Source: Crotalaria pallida (Eukaryota; Streptophyta; Magnoliopsida; Fabales; Fabaceae). Taken from it: a stretch of DNA of 64,000 nt. Every line of letters begins with the position of its first letter. Positions within the stretch are counted from its first letter, which is position 1. The notes beneath the pieces were generated by a model. The model did not search any database, was not told where the DNA came from, and saw nothing but the letters and a program-made list of their open reading frames with translations. The translations under genes were made by a program, and so were the position numbers. Location of the stretch: NCBI GenBank assembly GCA_037953625.1, contig CM075652.1, forward strand, positions 53,003,501 through 53,067,500, given 5' to 3'. Of this stretch, positions 1-12,165 are shown piece by piece.

Positions 1-910
1 ATCAATTCATATTCTTTCATTCACATATTCAATTGAGATTCATTGTGTGTGCTATTATTCTTGGTTGAATCATTCTACAACAAGGGTTTTAAATTCAAGC
101 ATTCAACAATCAACAAAGTGAGAAATCACAAGGAAGTCTTTGAAGGTTTCAAAGCAAGAAGAAGGAATCGGTTGAAGAAGGGTCTTCAACAAGGAGAGAT
201 TCAAGAAGATTGGAAAAGACAATTGTCGGGTAGATTTTCAAGAGATTGGTACTCTCTTGAAGGGTTAGGATAAGTTGAGAGAGGTGTCTCATTTATCTAC
301 GTGTAATCTAACTCAATTTCATTTCCTAGTAAGCAAATCTCCCGAATCCGAAAGAGAGAACTGGATGTAGCTCTCGGTGGTTGAGAGTGAACCAGTATAA
401 AATCTCTTGTGTCATTATTCTTGATTTCTTTCTTTACATAATTACGTGATTTCATAAACAAGATAATCAATTAGGTTAAAATTAGGGTTTTTATATTTCT
501 TAGTGAATTAATCATTACTTGGAAAGGTAAATCAAATTAGGACTGCTTATATTCTATTTGATTTTGATTAGGATCTTTGATATTTGATTATATTCTAAAA
601 GTGATTAAAAGTAATTTTTCAAGTTCTGATTAGTAATTAATCGATTAGCTGTCAAACTAATCGATTAGCCAAAATTGAGCTCTCAGCCTTTAATCCATTA
701 ACATACTTGATTAATCGATTAGCTTTATTTTGTTGTCAGATATTAATCGATTAAGAAATCTGATTAATCGATTAGTTTCTGCTATTTTTGCTAAAAATAG
801 CTTTTTGCTGAACTATTCTCAATTATATTCGAAAATTTTATATTAACGCTTTCATTTACTATTCACCCCCCATTCTAGTAAATTGTTAAGCCGCTTGTTG
901 GTTCCCAACA
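1..910 (+). mobile_element. 3' part of a SIRE-like Ty1/copia LTR
   Basis: The stretch ends in a CACCCCCC block, then TTGTTAAGCCGC and finally TTCCCAACA at 910. This is the usual 3' end of SIRE/Maximus-type LTRs in legumes. Between about 635 and 776 the 11-mer TAATCGATTAG or close variants occurs five times; such palindromic blocks are common in these LTRs. No primer-binding site follows 910, so this is a 3' LTR or a solo LTR whose start lies left of the window. The short open frame at 43-273 lies inside the LTR and is not a gene. The family name rests on recall of terminal sequence. Confidence 0.72.
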
Positions 911-1124
911 CCTATGCATTATGATAGTACTAGAAATGTTATCTTCATATTGCAGTTTTGATTTGATCTCGTTTCGATGAAAACAATACATCAATGAAAA
1001 GTTAAGGGTTGGTACATTTATTTATCTATATTAATCTATTATAATATAGATAAATAAACGAGGGAAAAAAAGTTGTCTTTCTTGAAAAATGTAATAAAGT
1101 TTTTGTAAGTAATATGTCCACTTA
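911..1124. other. short intergenic stretch with a hairpin
   Basis: No coding signal. A perfect 16-bp inverted repeat (arms 1017-1032 and 1043-1058, 10-nt loop) is present. It is entirely A/T-rich and may be a remnant of a small foldback element. Confidence 0.5.
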
Positions 1125-2790
1125 CAGTTTGTGGCAAAATAGGCTACCTCATGTCTTTATTGGTTGTATGAAAGCATACATAGTCATTTTTCATTTGTTG
1201 ATTGTAAGAATCCAAGTGTATGTGATGTCTACCATTTGGCTAAACAAAGAAAATTGCCTTTTCCTACTAGTGAAACCCTAAGCTTAAAGTGTTTTGATCT
1301 TATACACATTAATACATGGGGGCCATATTGTAATCCTTCGATGCATGGTCATAGATATTTTCTTTCCATTGTTGATGATTGGTTATGACTTACGTGGATT
1401 TATCTCATGAAAACAAAAGGGGATACATCAGTGCTTTAGCAAATTTTATTTAACTTATTGAAAATCAGTTTGATAAGAAGGTCAAGGTGATAAGAAGTAA
1501 CAATGGCCCTGATTTTGCAATGGAAAAGTATTATGCTGAGAAGGGTATCATACACCAAACAATATGTGTATATACTCCAGAGCATAATGGAATAGTAGAA
1601 AGGAAACACTAGCACATTCTCAATGTTGCAAGAGCTCTCATGATTTAGAGTCAACTTCCAAAAGTGTATTGGAATTATGCAATCACTCATGTTGTACATA
1701 TTATAAATATGTTGCCTACTCCTCTACTGCAACATGATTCACCATACTTATAGTTTTCATGGAGTTCAGCCAAACTTTAAGCATTTAAGAGTCTTTGGTT
1801 CTTTATGCTTTTCAAGCACCATTCCTGTTAATAGAACAAAGTTTGATCCAAGACCAACACAATGTGTTTTCCTTGGCTACAAACTTGGAACCAAAGGCTA
1901 TATAGTGTTGAACTTGGGCAGCAGAGAAATCAGTGTTTCAAGGAATGTTGTTTTTCATGAAAACAATTTTCCATATGCAACAAAGTCCTCTGGTATTGAA
2001 TCAAATTCACAACATATGTTTTTCATGTCTAGTTTCTCTCCTAAGGTACTTGGCTATTATGACTTGATCATTACTAAAACCACATTACAAGTTGTGTCGA
2101 ACACTAACACTGATCCCCTCTCGTCCTTACCATCTCCTCCTACATCACCATCCTTATCATCCTCATCTCCATCTCCTTGGTATCCTGCTAGATTACATAA
2201 ATCTCTTCATTATCTAAAGGATTACTATTGCAATCTACTATCATCCATTCCACCCAAACCATCCACTACACCTTATCCTCTTTCTTCCTTTTGGATTATT
2301 CATCATTGACTTCCAAACACAAGAGCTATGCACTTTCTTTGACTTCTTAATCAGAACCTAAAACCTATAAACAAGCAATTCAACATCAGTGATGGATACA
2401 AGCCATGAATGTTGAATTGCAAGCACTTGAATTCCTCTTCCTCAAGGAAAGTTTCCTATTGGTTACAAATGGGTGTACAAAGTGAAACTTAATGCTGATA
2501 CTAGCATTGAGAGGTATAATGCTCGATTGGTTGCAAAGGGAGGTATACACAAAAAAGAAGGTGTAGATTATATATATACTTTCTCACCAGCGGCAAAAAT
2601 GACAACAATGTGTATTCTTTTAGCTTTGGCAGCCATGAATCACTAGTTATTAGATCAGCTTGATGTGAATATTGATTTCCTTCACGATGAGCTACAAGAG
2701 GAGGTTTATATGGAAGTTCCTTAAAGATTGATTGTCTCTAATCCTGCCTTCACGATGAGCTACATATGGAGGTTTATATAGTATGATGAC
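1125..2790 (+). pseudogene. decayed Ty1/copia pol fragment (integrase and reverse transcriptase)
   Basis: Reading frames on the plus strand give a GAG-pre-integrase stretch (LWQNRLPH, then CDVYHLAKQRKLPFP), integrase core (WGPYCNPSMHGHRYF, SIVDDW), integrase C-terminus (LRVFGSLCFSSTIP, FLGYKLGTKGYIVLN) and an N-terminal reverse transcriptase piece (GYKWVYKVKLNAD, then LDQLDVN). It resembles the minus-strand copia at 16260-22129 segment by segment but is clearly a different, older copy. It is broken by frameshifts and stops, including TAG at 1610-1612 and 1646-1648. The catalytic YVDD region, RNase H and both LTRs are absent. Near the 3' end a piece of about 35 bp around CTTCACGATGAGCTACA is repeated (about 2678 and 2747). 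Not functional. Confidence 0.88.
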
Positions 2791-2887
2791 GAGTTATTAT
2801 ATTGCAAACATAATCATTTTTCAAATATAAAGAAATACAAAAATCTTCAAGAATTAGCAAAGTGATATATAGAAAAATTTAAAATTA
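2791..2887. other. junction between copia fragment and MITE
   Basis: AT-rich sequence with no recognisable feature. It ends with TTAAAATTA (2879-2887), the left target-site duplication of the following MITE. Confidence 0.5.
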
Positions 2888-2980
2888 GAGTGAAATACCA
2901 CTTTGATCCCTCATGTTTTTAACATGGGACATACTTTAATCCCTCAAAATGTGAAAATTCACTTTTAATTCCTGAAGATT

Positions 2981-3393
2981 TGTTATAAAATGAGCAGAAA
3001 TAAATTGGAATAATGAATAAGTGTGGTTCAGCTTATAGCTTACTCCACATATAAAATGACGATATACAACAATATTATTATTTGACAACAACCTGAACCT
3101 CAAATACACCCAAAATACGACACAGTATTTTCTCATCGGTGTATATATACTAAATTCTCTAAAATGACACAAAGAGAATACACGGTGTTTGTAGTTGTTA
3201 TTCTATTGTTACTGTTGCTGTTGATGGATGCTACAAATGAGAAAAAAGGAAACATATATATACCCAAAGTTATAACTAATAATTTTAGCTTAGAAACAGA
3301 GACAATTTCTCTTTATAAAAGAAAAAACAGGAGGCATAGAAAAAACGGAAGAGGAATTCTCTCTGGTCCTTCCATTCTAATGCCATAATAACA
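2981..3393 (-). repeat. 3' LTR of copia B
   Basis: It begins TGTTATAAAA and ends CATAATAACA, so the ends TGTTAT and ATAACA are inverted. Length is 413 bp, equal to its partner at 13104-13516. On the minus strand it is directly preceded by the purine tract at 3394-3405. The small open frame at 3164-3388 is LTR sequence, also present in the partner LTR, and not a gene. Confidence 0.93.
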
Positions 3394-3408
3394 AATCTCC
3401 ACCTTGGC

Positions 3409-6400
3409 TTAAAATGTCTTAATTCTAATGCTAACCAACTTCAAGCAATGTTTGAACTTGAATACTGTAACTGGTTTAGTCATCATGTCTGCCAGATTAT
3501 CAGTAGTACCAATCTTTTTTACTAGAATAGTACCTTGAGAAATGATCTCCCGAATGAAATGATATCTAACATCAATATGTTTGGTTCTTTCATGATACAT
3601 TTGATTTATGGTCAAATGTATGGCACTTTAGCTATCACAGTAAACCACCGTGATATCTTGTTCCAAACCCAAACTGCCCACCAAACCTCTAAGTCAAATG
3701 GCTTCTTTCACTGCTACTGCTGTAGCCATATATTCGGCTTCTGTAGTAGACAATGCAATAGTGGATTGCAAAGTTGCTTTCCAACTAATCGCACTCCCCG
3801 AAAGCGAGAAGACATAACCGGTGAAAGATCTCCTTTTGTCTATATCTCCAGCATAATCAAAGTCAACATAACCAATAATACTAGTGCTAGTATTATGACT
3901 CTTACCATAAACCAAATCAATATCTGCAGTACCTCGGAGATATATGAGTATCCATTTCACAGCTTCCCAATGCTTCTTCCCAGGGTTTCCCGTGTAACTA
4001 CTAACGACACTAACAGCATGTGATGTATCTGGACGGGTGCAAACCATAGCATACATGATGCTACCGACTGTACTGGCATACAGAACAAGTGACATTTGTT
4101 CCTTCTCCTCAACGGATTGTGGTGACATTACAGCTGAGAGTTTGAAATGGGCTGCCAACTAGTGCTAACTGGCTTAGCATTCTCCATTCCAAAGCGCTCC
4201 AAAACTTTCTCAATATATTTCTTTTGAGACAAGTATAATTTACCTGCACGTCTATCTCTGGAGATTTCCATGCCCAAAATCTTCTTTGTTGCGCCCAAAT
4301 CTTTCATTTCAAAATCACCACTAAGTTGAGCCTTCAATTTATTAATCTCTAACAAACCCTTAGCAACAATGAGCATGTCATTGACATATAGTAATAAATA
4401 TATAAATGAACCATCTTGGAGCTTTCTATGGTATACACAACTATCATAGTCACTTCTAGAATAACCATGACTCAACATAAAAGTGTCAAACCTTTTATAC
4501 CACTGGCGAGGGGACTACTTTAAGCCATATAATGATCTTTTCAAGAGACAAGCATGATCTTCCTTGCCTTCGACTACGAAACCTTGTGATTGCTGCATGT
4601 AAATTTCTTCCTCTAGCTCACCATGGAGAAAAGTCGTTTTTACATCAAGTTGCTCAAGCTCCAGATCAAATAGAGCAACCATGGCTAGTAACGCCCGGAT
4701 AGAACTATGTTTCACCACGGAGGAGAAAATTTCATTATAGTCAATTCCTTCCCTTTGGCTGAAACCTTTTGCAACTAAACGAGCCTTGTATCTAGTTGCT
4801 TCTACTCCAGGTGATCCTTCCTTTTTCTTGAATACCCATTTGCAACCAACAATCTTTTGTCATTTCAGCGGTTTCACTAGCTCCCAAGTTTGATTCTTGT
4901 GTAGAGACTCTATTTCCCCACCCATAGCAGCAATCCACTCTGTAGACTCATTACTTAAGATAGCCTCATTGTATGTTACGGGTTCTCGAGCTTCAATGTC
5001 CTCTGCCATCGATAATGCAAATGAGACTATGTCAGCATGACCATATCTCTTAGGTTGTTTTATCTACCTCCTTTCTTTGTCTCTTGCGAGATTATAATTC
5101 TGCAGTAAAGTCTCCTCTTGTTCTTCGACAATTTTGGGATCTTCTTATTCTTGAATAGGTGGATCAGAAGCACCACCTTGAACCTCAATTGATTGTTCAA
5201 TATTAAGCTCTACCTGCTTGCTAACACAATATTTTGTCCCTGCATTGCCAACCTCCTTTGTTGGATGAAGCATGAATGATTCATTAAACTTAACATCTCT
5301 GCTGATTATAAATTTTGGTGGTTTAGTTTCAGTGCACCATAATCTGAAACCTTTAAATCCGGATGCATATCCGAGAAATATGCACTTTTGTGCCCTTCGC
5401 TCAAGCTTCCCATCACTAATATGAGCGTACGCAGGACACCCAAAAATTCTTAGATCAGAATAATCAGCTGGAGTTCCAGACCACACTTCTATTGGAGTCT
5501 TTAATTCAATTGCAGTAAACGGAGATCGGTTCACCAAATAACAAGCCATGTTAACGGCTTCAGCCCAGAATTCCTTTTCCAAGCCCGCATTGGAGAGCAT
5601 GCATCGAGCTCTATTTAAAAGAGTTCGATTCATGCGTTCGGCAACACCATTCTGTTCTGGAGTCCTCCGAACAGTTCGATGCCTCACTATGCCTGCATTC
5701 TCACAGAAATCATTAAAATCTCCTCTACAAAACTCCAAACCATTATCGGTTCTGAGACGCTTGATTTTCTTACCCGTCTGATTCTCAATCAACACTTTCC
5801 ATTTCTTGAAAGTAGAGAAAACATCACTTTTTTTTAGAAAATAAACCCAAACTTTCCTTAAAAATCATCAATGAAAGTTAATAGGTATCTAGCACCACCC
5901 TTTGACGAGACAAGCGCAGGGCCCCACAAATCAGAGTGAATATAATTCAATGTACCCTTGGTCTTGTGAATGGTAGTCTTAAACTTGACTCTTGTTTGCT
6001 TCCCATAGACACAATGTTCACACAAAAGTCAAGCTTTCCAGCCTTATGATCACCTAGCAAACCTCATTTGCTTAAAATAGACATTCCTGCTTCACTCATA
6101 TGCCCTAGACGCATATGCCATAGCCGAGCAGTATTAGAATCTGAATCAAGGGAAGACGTTACAGATGCTACTCCATCGATTGTACTTCCTTGGAGTATAT
6201 AGAGACCATTGACCAATTTGCCTTTGATCACAACAAGAGCACCTCTGTAGATTCATAGAACTCCACCTTGAGCAAAATACTTATACCCTTGAGAGTCAAG
6301 AGTACCCATAGAAATGAGATTTTTCTTCAAGTCTCCTATGTGCCGAACATCAGTTAAAGTTCTCACCACACCATCGTGCATCTTGATTCGGACTGTTTCA

Positions 6401-6582
6401 ATGCCTACAACCTTACAGGACATATTATTTCCCATAAGAACAACACCACCGTCAATTAACTGATAAGATGTGAACCAGTCTCGATTTGGACACATGTGGT
6501 AAGAACAACCAGAATCAAGAATCCAAGCATCACCAAATGATCTAGTAGATACTGAGAGGACATTATCAGCATATTCAGCCAC
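3409..6582 (-). pseudogene. copia B pol remnant: protease, integrase, reverse transcriptase, RNase H
   Basis: In minus-strand order: protease with the active-site DSG (AWILDSGCSYHMCP, near 6500); a damaged pre-integrase region; integrase core and C-terminus at 5795-5145 (RTDNGLEF, TPEQNGVAERMNRT, FLGYASGFKGF); reverse transcriptase at 4718-4150 (DLELEQLDVKTTFLHG, RSLYGLK, LLLYVNDMLIVAK); RNase H with LSTTEAEYMA and a C-terminal YHERTKHIDVRYHFIRE. The style is Tork/Tnt1-like. Breaks include TAG at 4515-4517, where the family reads glutamine before SPRQWY, and frameshifts near 5800, 5100 and 3650. The catalytic YVDD reads YVND (Asn codon near 4380), which should inactivate the enzyme even if the frame were intact. 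Confidence 0.92.
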
Positions 6583-6585
6583 ACT

Positions 6586-6782
6586 AGCTGAGTGACTCGA
6601 ACCGGCCTCATTCTTTTCTTTGAGTTTCAGACATTCTTCTTTCTAATGCCCTTCTTTCTTGCAATATTTGCATCTCCCCTTGCGTTGTTTAGATTTAGAT
6701 CTGGACTTGCCTATATGAAAACTACTCGAGCCAACCTCCCTCAATCTCCCCCTAGCAAACAAGCCTGTTGCATGATCATCAC
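6586..6782 (-). pseudogene. copia B gag, C-terminal part with zinc knuckle
   Basis: The minus strand reads a lysine/arginine-rich stretch followed by a CX2CX4HX4C nucleic-acid-binding knuckle (CKYCKKEGH, stop, KEEC). The stop within the knuckle is TAG where the family usually has Trp. Upstream it is cut at 6782/6783 by the CACTA insertion; the rest of gag resumes at 12491. Confidence 0.85.
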
Positions 6783-6877
6783 CACTACAACAAAATAGCT
6801 AAAAGATCCCGGTTCCGCATGCCTATTGATCCCAGTTCCGAACCGGGATTGTATCCCCTAGTATAACAAGTCTGATT

Positions 6878-8333
6878 TGTTGGAAAACAAGCGAGTAGTA
6901 ATATTCCCTATAAAGGAGGTGAATAGGCGAAGAGTACGAATCTTCACCAATTAAAAATTTATCGCTTACTAAGGCCTTTAAAATAATCAGAGTAAAAACA
7001 TATAACACGCATATACTTAAATATATGAAAATTAAGCACGCGGAATTGTAAAGAGATAATGAAAGAGAAGCGAACACAAGGATTTTATCCTGGTTCACAT
7101 TAGTGTGTTAACGAACACTAATGCTAATCCAGTCCTCCCTCTCTGAGATGGGAGATTTGCTTCACTATGAACAAGAATTGTAAGTACAAGTAGTGTAAGA
7201 GAAAATCTTTCCCTTAGACTAGTCCCTCCAAAGAACCTCTTTGGAACTTGTGTCTTCGCAAACAATTCCTCGAATCACAACGAACCTTGTGCTTGAAGAA
7301 ACCTTCTTCAATTCCACTTGAAACCTTCAAGTATACTTGATGAAAACCTTTCACCAATTTGCGTTTGTCAAAGTCTTGTTGTTGGCACTTTACACCTTGT
7401 TGTGCGTATGAACAACTCCAATGAAGATCAATGGTACTTGCACCTTTCTTGTGTGGATTAGCAACTTACTTAAGAACACTTTTAGTACTGAATCAAAATC
7501 TAGATCAATGAGAATGAATGCAAGTGTATATCAAAGTGGGTATTTGTGAAAATTCAATGCAACACTTGAATGTTCTTCTTGATCATATGTGAAAATGCAA
7601 TTGATTCATGAAGAACACTTGAGAATTCTGTAAAAACGTGTTTAGGAGAAAGTTCAGAAGTGTTAGAAGGTTGTAAGAACGTTGTCTCTTGTTTTGAAAT
7701 CGTTTGGAACATATATATATCAGTTAGGACAGCAAACGGCTATGTTTATGACAGTTTTAACTGTTTGTATCCGGATACTTTTGAAAGTATTCGGATACAT
7801 CGTGTTTGATTTCAAAAATTTGACTGTTGTTTTAACGAAGTATCCAGATACTTTCAGATGTATCCGGATACTTTTCAAATGTATCCGGATACTTTCAGAT
7901 GTATCCAGATACTTTCGTTCAAAATTTCCAAAAACAACATTTTTACTTGTTAACACTTATAGTATTATATTTAAAACATTTTCTTCACTTCCAAAACACT
8001 TTAATTTATTAGAAACATATTTTCAAATTATTTTATCAATATTTTTCTTATATTTATAAAATCACATATTTTTCTTTTAATTTTGAAAAGCACCCACTTA
8101 TGATTATACTTAGCATGCATACCATATCTTTTAGATTATGATTAGTTTTTCCTAACTTAAAATCTAACCATTATCCATCTAGGGGACTTAATAAAGAATA
8201 AATAATAATACATTACATTACAATAAGAACCCCTTTGTTGACTTTGTTGAGCCTTAAGTTGAGTTGTGAACTTTTGCCTTGACTTGCACTTTGTAATCAT
8301 CAAAACTACCTATGCTTAGGCATTTTCTCAACA
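6878..8333 (-). mobile_element. solo LTR of a SIRE-like Ty1/copia element inside the CACTA
   Basis: The 1456-bp unit starts TGTTGGAAAACAAGCG and ends TTCTCAACA (inverted TGTTG and CAACA). It is flanked by the 5-bp duplication TGATT at 6873-6877 and 8334-8338. Read on the minus strand it begins TGTTGAGAAAATGCCTAAGC and ends near CACCTCCTTTATAGGG, the form of SIRE-type LTRs. At 7766-7915 it has repeated blocks of the palindrome GTATCCGGATAC, matching the role of TAATCGATTAG in the LTR at 1-910. With no internal region, it is a product of LTR-LTR recombination. Open frames inside it are not genes. Confidence 0.9.
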
Positions 8334-9019
8334 TGATTCTTATGATCAAAGTTATTTTAGAAAACACGGAACCGGGATCAATAAAAAACAAGGAACCGGG
8401 ATCAATAAAAAAACAAGGAACCGGGATCAATAGCATATTTGATCACTGTTGATTTTTAATAATAAACTGGGATGTTTAGTGTATATGATCACTGTTGAGT
8501 TTTTTTAAAACGAACCGGGATCTTTAGTATATATATATATTTAATTTATAATATTTGCTATTTAGTATATATATATATATATTTTATTTTTTAATTTATA
8601 ATATTTGTTATATCCATATATTTAAATAAATTGTCAACATTATTTTTTTTGCAACAAATTAATGCCATAATTATATGCATTAGAAACGTAAATGTCAATA
8701 CACATTTAAGATAGATAACTCCCAAACCAAAACAAATGCTCCATACATACAAAACACTAAACAAGCTCGATCATATTGATGCTACATAGCCACAATCAAA
8801 AATATATATGGTGCGCTAAATTCAAAACTAAGCTAAGGTACAGAGACAGAAGGAAAAGGAAAATATGTCAATGTCCTGCACCAGCAAACTACTAAAACAG
8901 AAGTTACAAAGAACCAGCAAATAAAAAATCAGGATTAACAATGGACATTGCAGCACAATCCCAATGCAAATCAGAAACTACAACCCCCTTAAATAGACCA
9001 TGAGTTGAGCACCAAAATA
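8334..9019. other. CACTA interior, non-coding
   Basis: Contains three tandem copies of a unit around GGAACCGGGATCAATA (8368-8432), part of the subterminal array, then AT-rich sequence with TA runs near 8530-8582. A piece of about 55 bp at 8954-9016 recurs at 10792-10843, suggesting an internal duplication. Otherwise nothing recognisable. Confidence 0.55.
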
Positions 9020-10440
9020 CCTGCAAATGCCTAAAATACCTGCAAATGCCTGAAATATCCACGTGGTAAGAATCAAGCACACGTATTGACAATATAAAGA
9101 AAGCTATTATAAATACTCACATTTATGTATTCCTGAAAGTGAAGCGAGATGTAGTAACTGTGGAAATGAACCATCCTCAGAAGATGAATGGATAATAGGA
9201 ACGGTTGAAACCTCCTTTTGCAAGATCTTCATGGCAATAGAATTCAAATTATCATATGGCCCTGCCTGCATTATAAAATAAAATATCCCGAAAGGATGCC
9301 ATCATTTATCGGTTACAGTCATTTCCCTGAATAGGTGGACATCCGATCACAGTAAGATATGCAAAGAGATAAGTTTTTTGGGAAAAATTTCATACAGAAT
9401 CTAAGGGCAGCTACATCAATTCCAAGATTAAAATAAATGACCTAACGACATGGTCAGTGCAATAGACAGGTACCTAATTAAGCATTAAAGTTGTAAATCA
9501 CTAAATATTTCATCATTGAAAAGACATTTATAGTTATACAGGCATCAAGCATCAAGCATTTATATTTTATATAATCCAAGGCTGAGATATGTTTCCAAAA
9601 ATACTACTAAGGCAACTCCCCATGCTAGAAAATGAACATTCAAGATCTTCTGCATGTCAATTTTGGATTATGATTTACTAGTATTAATATATAGCCCCTA
9701 CATTTCTTTTCGCCCTGAAATAACAACACATTGAAATGGGGAGGATATTAAATAGTAATACTTGGAAATTTAAAGGGTTGAAATCCTAATATGTTGCTAA
9801 TATACTCCCCATCAAGATCATAGAATCATCTACATTTGTTCTAAGATTTAGCGAAATAAGACACCTTCCATTTGCATATGCCATGTGTTCCCAACAGTTT
9901 TGAAAGATTAAGAAAATAACTTATTTAGATATAGTTCACAGTAATCTGAAAATGATATAAAGAAGGTTCATTTTCCTTAATTGCACAGATGTGTGCATTC
10001 CTGCTAATATATTGCCACATAAGTCTAGGCTAGATGTATGATATCCTGCATAAGCTTCAAGATAATCTTTACAAATACTCAAATGGACCTTGTTAAGCTG
10101 TCTTTTTCATTTCTTTAAGCTTGTTATAGTCTTGAAGACACAACTCAATATAAAACCTGTGTTGCAAAGAGATAGAAGATTGGAAAAATAATCCTATAGC
10201 TATAATTAACTAAAGCTGCCTATTATACATATACACCACACAAAACAAACATCCTTGTCTATATTCTATGAACCAAAACCTAACCAATTGAATATAAAAA
10301 CTTACATGGATAAAACCTCTTGAAAATACTATTCCGCGTCCATTGTTCTGTCTATGTAGATATGATTTTCCTTCTTTCCAAGCTGATATGGTATGTGTTT
10401 CAAGCTCTTCCTCTGTCAGATTGGACCCATGATTCCCTAG
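9020..10440 (-). pseudogene. captured fragment of a plant SNF4 (AMPK-gamma-like, KIN-beta-gamma) gene, three exons
   Basis: Plant SNF4/KIN-beta-gamma is the CBS-domain regulatory subunit of the SnRK1 kinase. Three of its exons are recognisable on the minus strand. Exon A, 10440-10306, is 45 open codons with HGSNLTEEELETHTISAWKE. Exon B, 9265-9121, has AGPYDNLNSIAMKIL and GSFPQLLHLASLSG. Exon C starts at 9049 with ICRYFRH and is soon lost. Acceptor CAG and donor GT flank the exons (donors GTAAG and GTGAG), and joining A to B keeps the frame. The first intron is about 1 kb. The CBS1-2 start and the CBS3-4 end of the family protein are missing. Because introns are retained, the capture was at DNA level. 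It lies inside a CACTA element and is not an intact gene. Confidence 0.88.
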
Positions 10441-11660
10441 CTGAGAATATAACTAACAAGTTTCAACAAGCATTGCAAAATAAATATAAACACAAATTAC
10501 CTTTACAAGTAAACTTGTAAAATATTGAAGAATAATAGCTAGCGGTGCAGAAAGTGGCAAAGGAATTACAACTACATATTCAACTAATCCTCAAAATCAG
10601 CACTTGTAATTTAATAGACACACATTTCTTCCTTCTTAATGATCAATACAGAAAAAATAAAATTAAAATTAACTCAATCCATCAGTTAAGAAACTCTTTT
10701 TGCCCATGATATATTCAGGTTCAACTCTCCGTATAGGATCTTCCAGACAGAAGAGCTCAAATTCAAAGAGACCTCTTACAATATGATTCAGAAACTACAG
10801 CCCCCTTAAACAGACCATGAGTTGAGCACCAAAGAGAAGCCAGAAACCTTGCTCTATCTCACAACAATTTTAAAGACACAAAAACACCTTTGAAAATCTG
10901 AGCTTTCTTCTTCAAACCCTATGCACCGAAGAATGGCAACGATTGCAAAGTTCCACAATATCTTGACCTCTTTTCTTTTTCCAAGTTCTTCCAAGTTCAA
11001 ACCTTATTATCAAAAAGGTATCTAGAGAATTCACAAAAACCCACTCTTCCCAACAACATTAAACAACATATTCCACAAAGAATTGCATTGACTGTACAAC
11101 TTGACCTAGATGGCTTGACTTTAATATAAATAGGTGTATTAGGTATTTAGGTTAATGATTACCAAATTTAAAAAACACCTCATTATCAGTGATACAATAT
11201 TTCGCTCTTTTACTCATTTTCCATAATTTGGCTGTAATTTCGACTCTTCATTCGTTAGTCAAGAAGCACATGAACATATTTTCAAACTTGTATCCTAGGT
11301 TATGTGCTCTTTCTATTTTAATTTTTTCCTCAAATACATATAATCAGTCACATGACCTGCAGTTGTTGCAACTCAAATCATGATTTTATATAACAATAAA
11401 ATGATTACAAGAATTTTGACACAAACTAACCTTGAAAGTGCCTAGTTTTCCATCTTTACTGTGTCTTCCCTCTGGAAAGAAAAAAACAGAGGCTACTATC
11501 TTGATAAGATCCATTCATAGTTTGAGACAGTCCTATATGTGTACAAATTAAAGGCTTAGGGTTTGTGCAAATTGAAATCATAAACCAAGGACTTAGGGTT
11601 CATGAAAATCAAAATTGCAGTACCAAACCATCATCGAAATGTAAAAGAAAAAAAAGTGGA
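10441..11660. other. CACTA interior, no recognised gene
   Basis: AT-rich, no long open frame. Apart from the 55-bp repeat at 10792-10843 shared with 8954-9016, I recognise nothing. It may hold intron or further captured sequence, but no coding match could be made. Confidence 0.4.
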
Positions 11661-12165
11661 AAGTGAGAGATGAGCAAACCCTTATTGGTGGTGGAGCTCG
11701 TGGAAGAGCGACGTGTTCGCAACAGAAGAAGGCAGCCTTGACGTCTTCGCAACCAAAGCCGACGGGAGAGCTTTGGAGAAGGCAGCGCCGACGGGAGAAG
11801 CAGCACCGACGTGTTCGCAACCAGAGCAAAGAGAGCACAGCGGGGTCGTGGTGTGGTGGCGGTGGCGTCATGTGGGTACGAAGAGGAAGGGCACGCAGAA
11901 TGATTTTGGAAGAAGAAAGACAAGAAGAAGAACTGATCGATGAAGAAGCAGAACTGATCTACTCCGCCGCCGCCTCTACTGTGAGCAAAGGGAGAGGGAG
12001 ATGGAGCGCCGTACGTCGATGGGAGATCGAGCGCCGTACGTCAAAGGGAGATGGAGCTCTTCTCGGTGTCGAAGTTGAGAGGAAACAATTAGGGTTTTGG
12101 CACCAAAATAAAATGAAAACCCAGGAAACAAAAATCAATTTATTCATCCTAGTTGAAGTAAAATA
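11661..12165. other. GC-rich block near the right end of the CACTA, origin unknown
   Basis: This block is far richer in G and C than anything around it and is open in several frames (167 codons on the plus strand at 11663-12166, 104 codons on the minus at 11923-11609). The translations are low-complexity, rich in Arg/Glu or Ser/Leu, and show no domain I recognise. A unit around GAGCGCCGTACGTC occurs twice in tandem near 12005-12045. It could be a captured first exon or 5' region, or simply a GC-rich subterminal region. Openness in several frames is expected of GC-rich DNA and is not evidence of a gene. Confidence 0.4.

Noticed and set aside
3164..3388. Small membrane protein frame, also found at 13262-13531
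   Set aside because: Both frames lie within the two LTRs of copia B, so the apparent conservation is LTR duplication.
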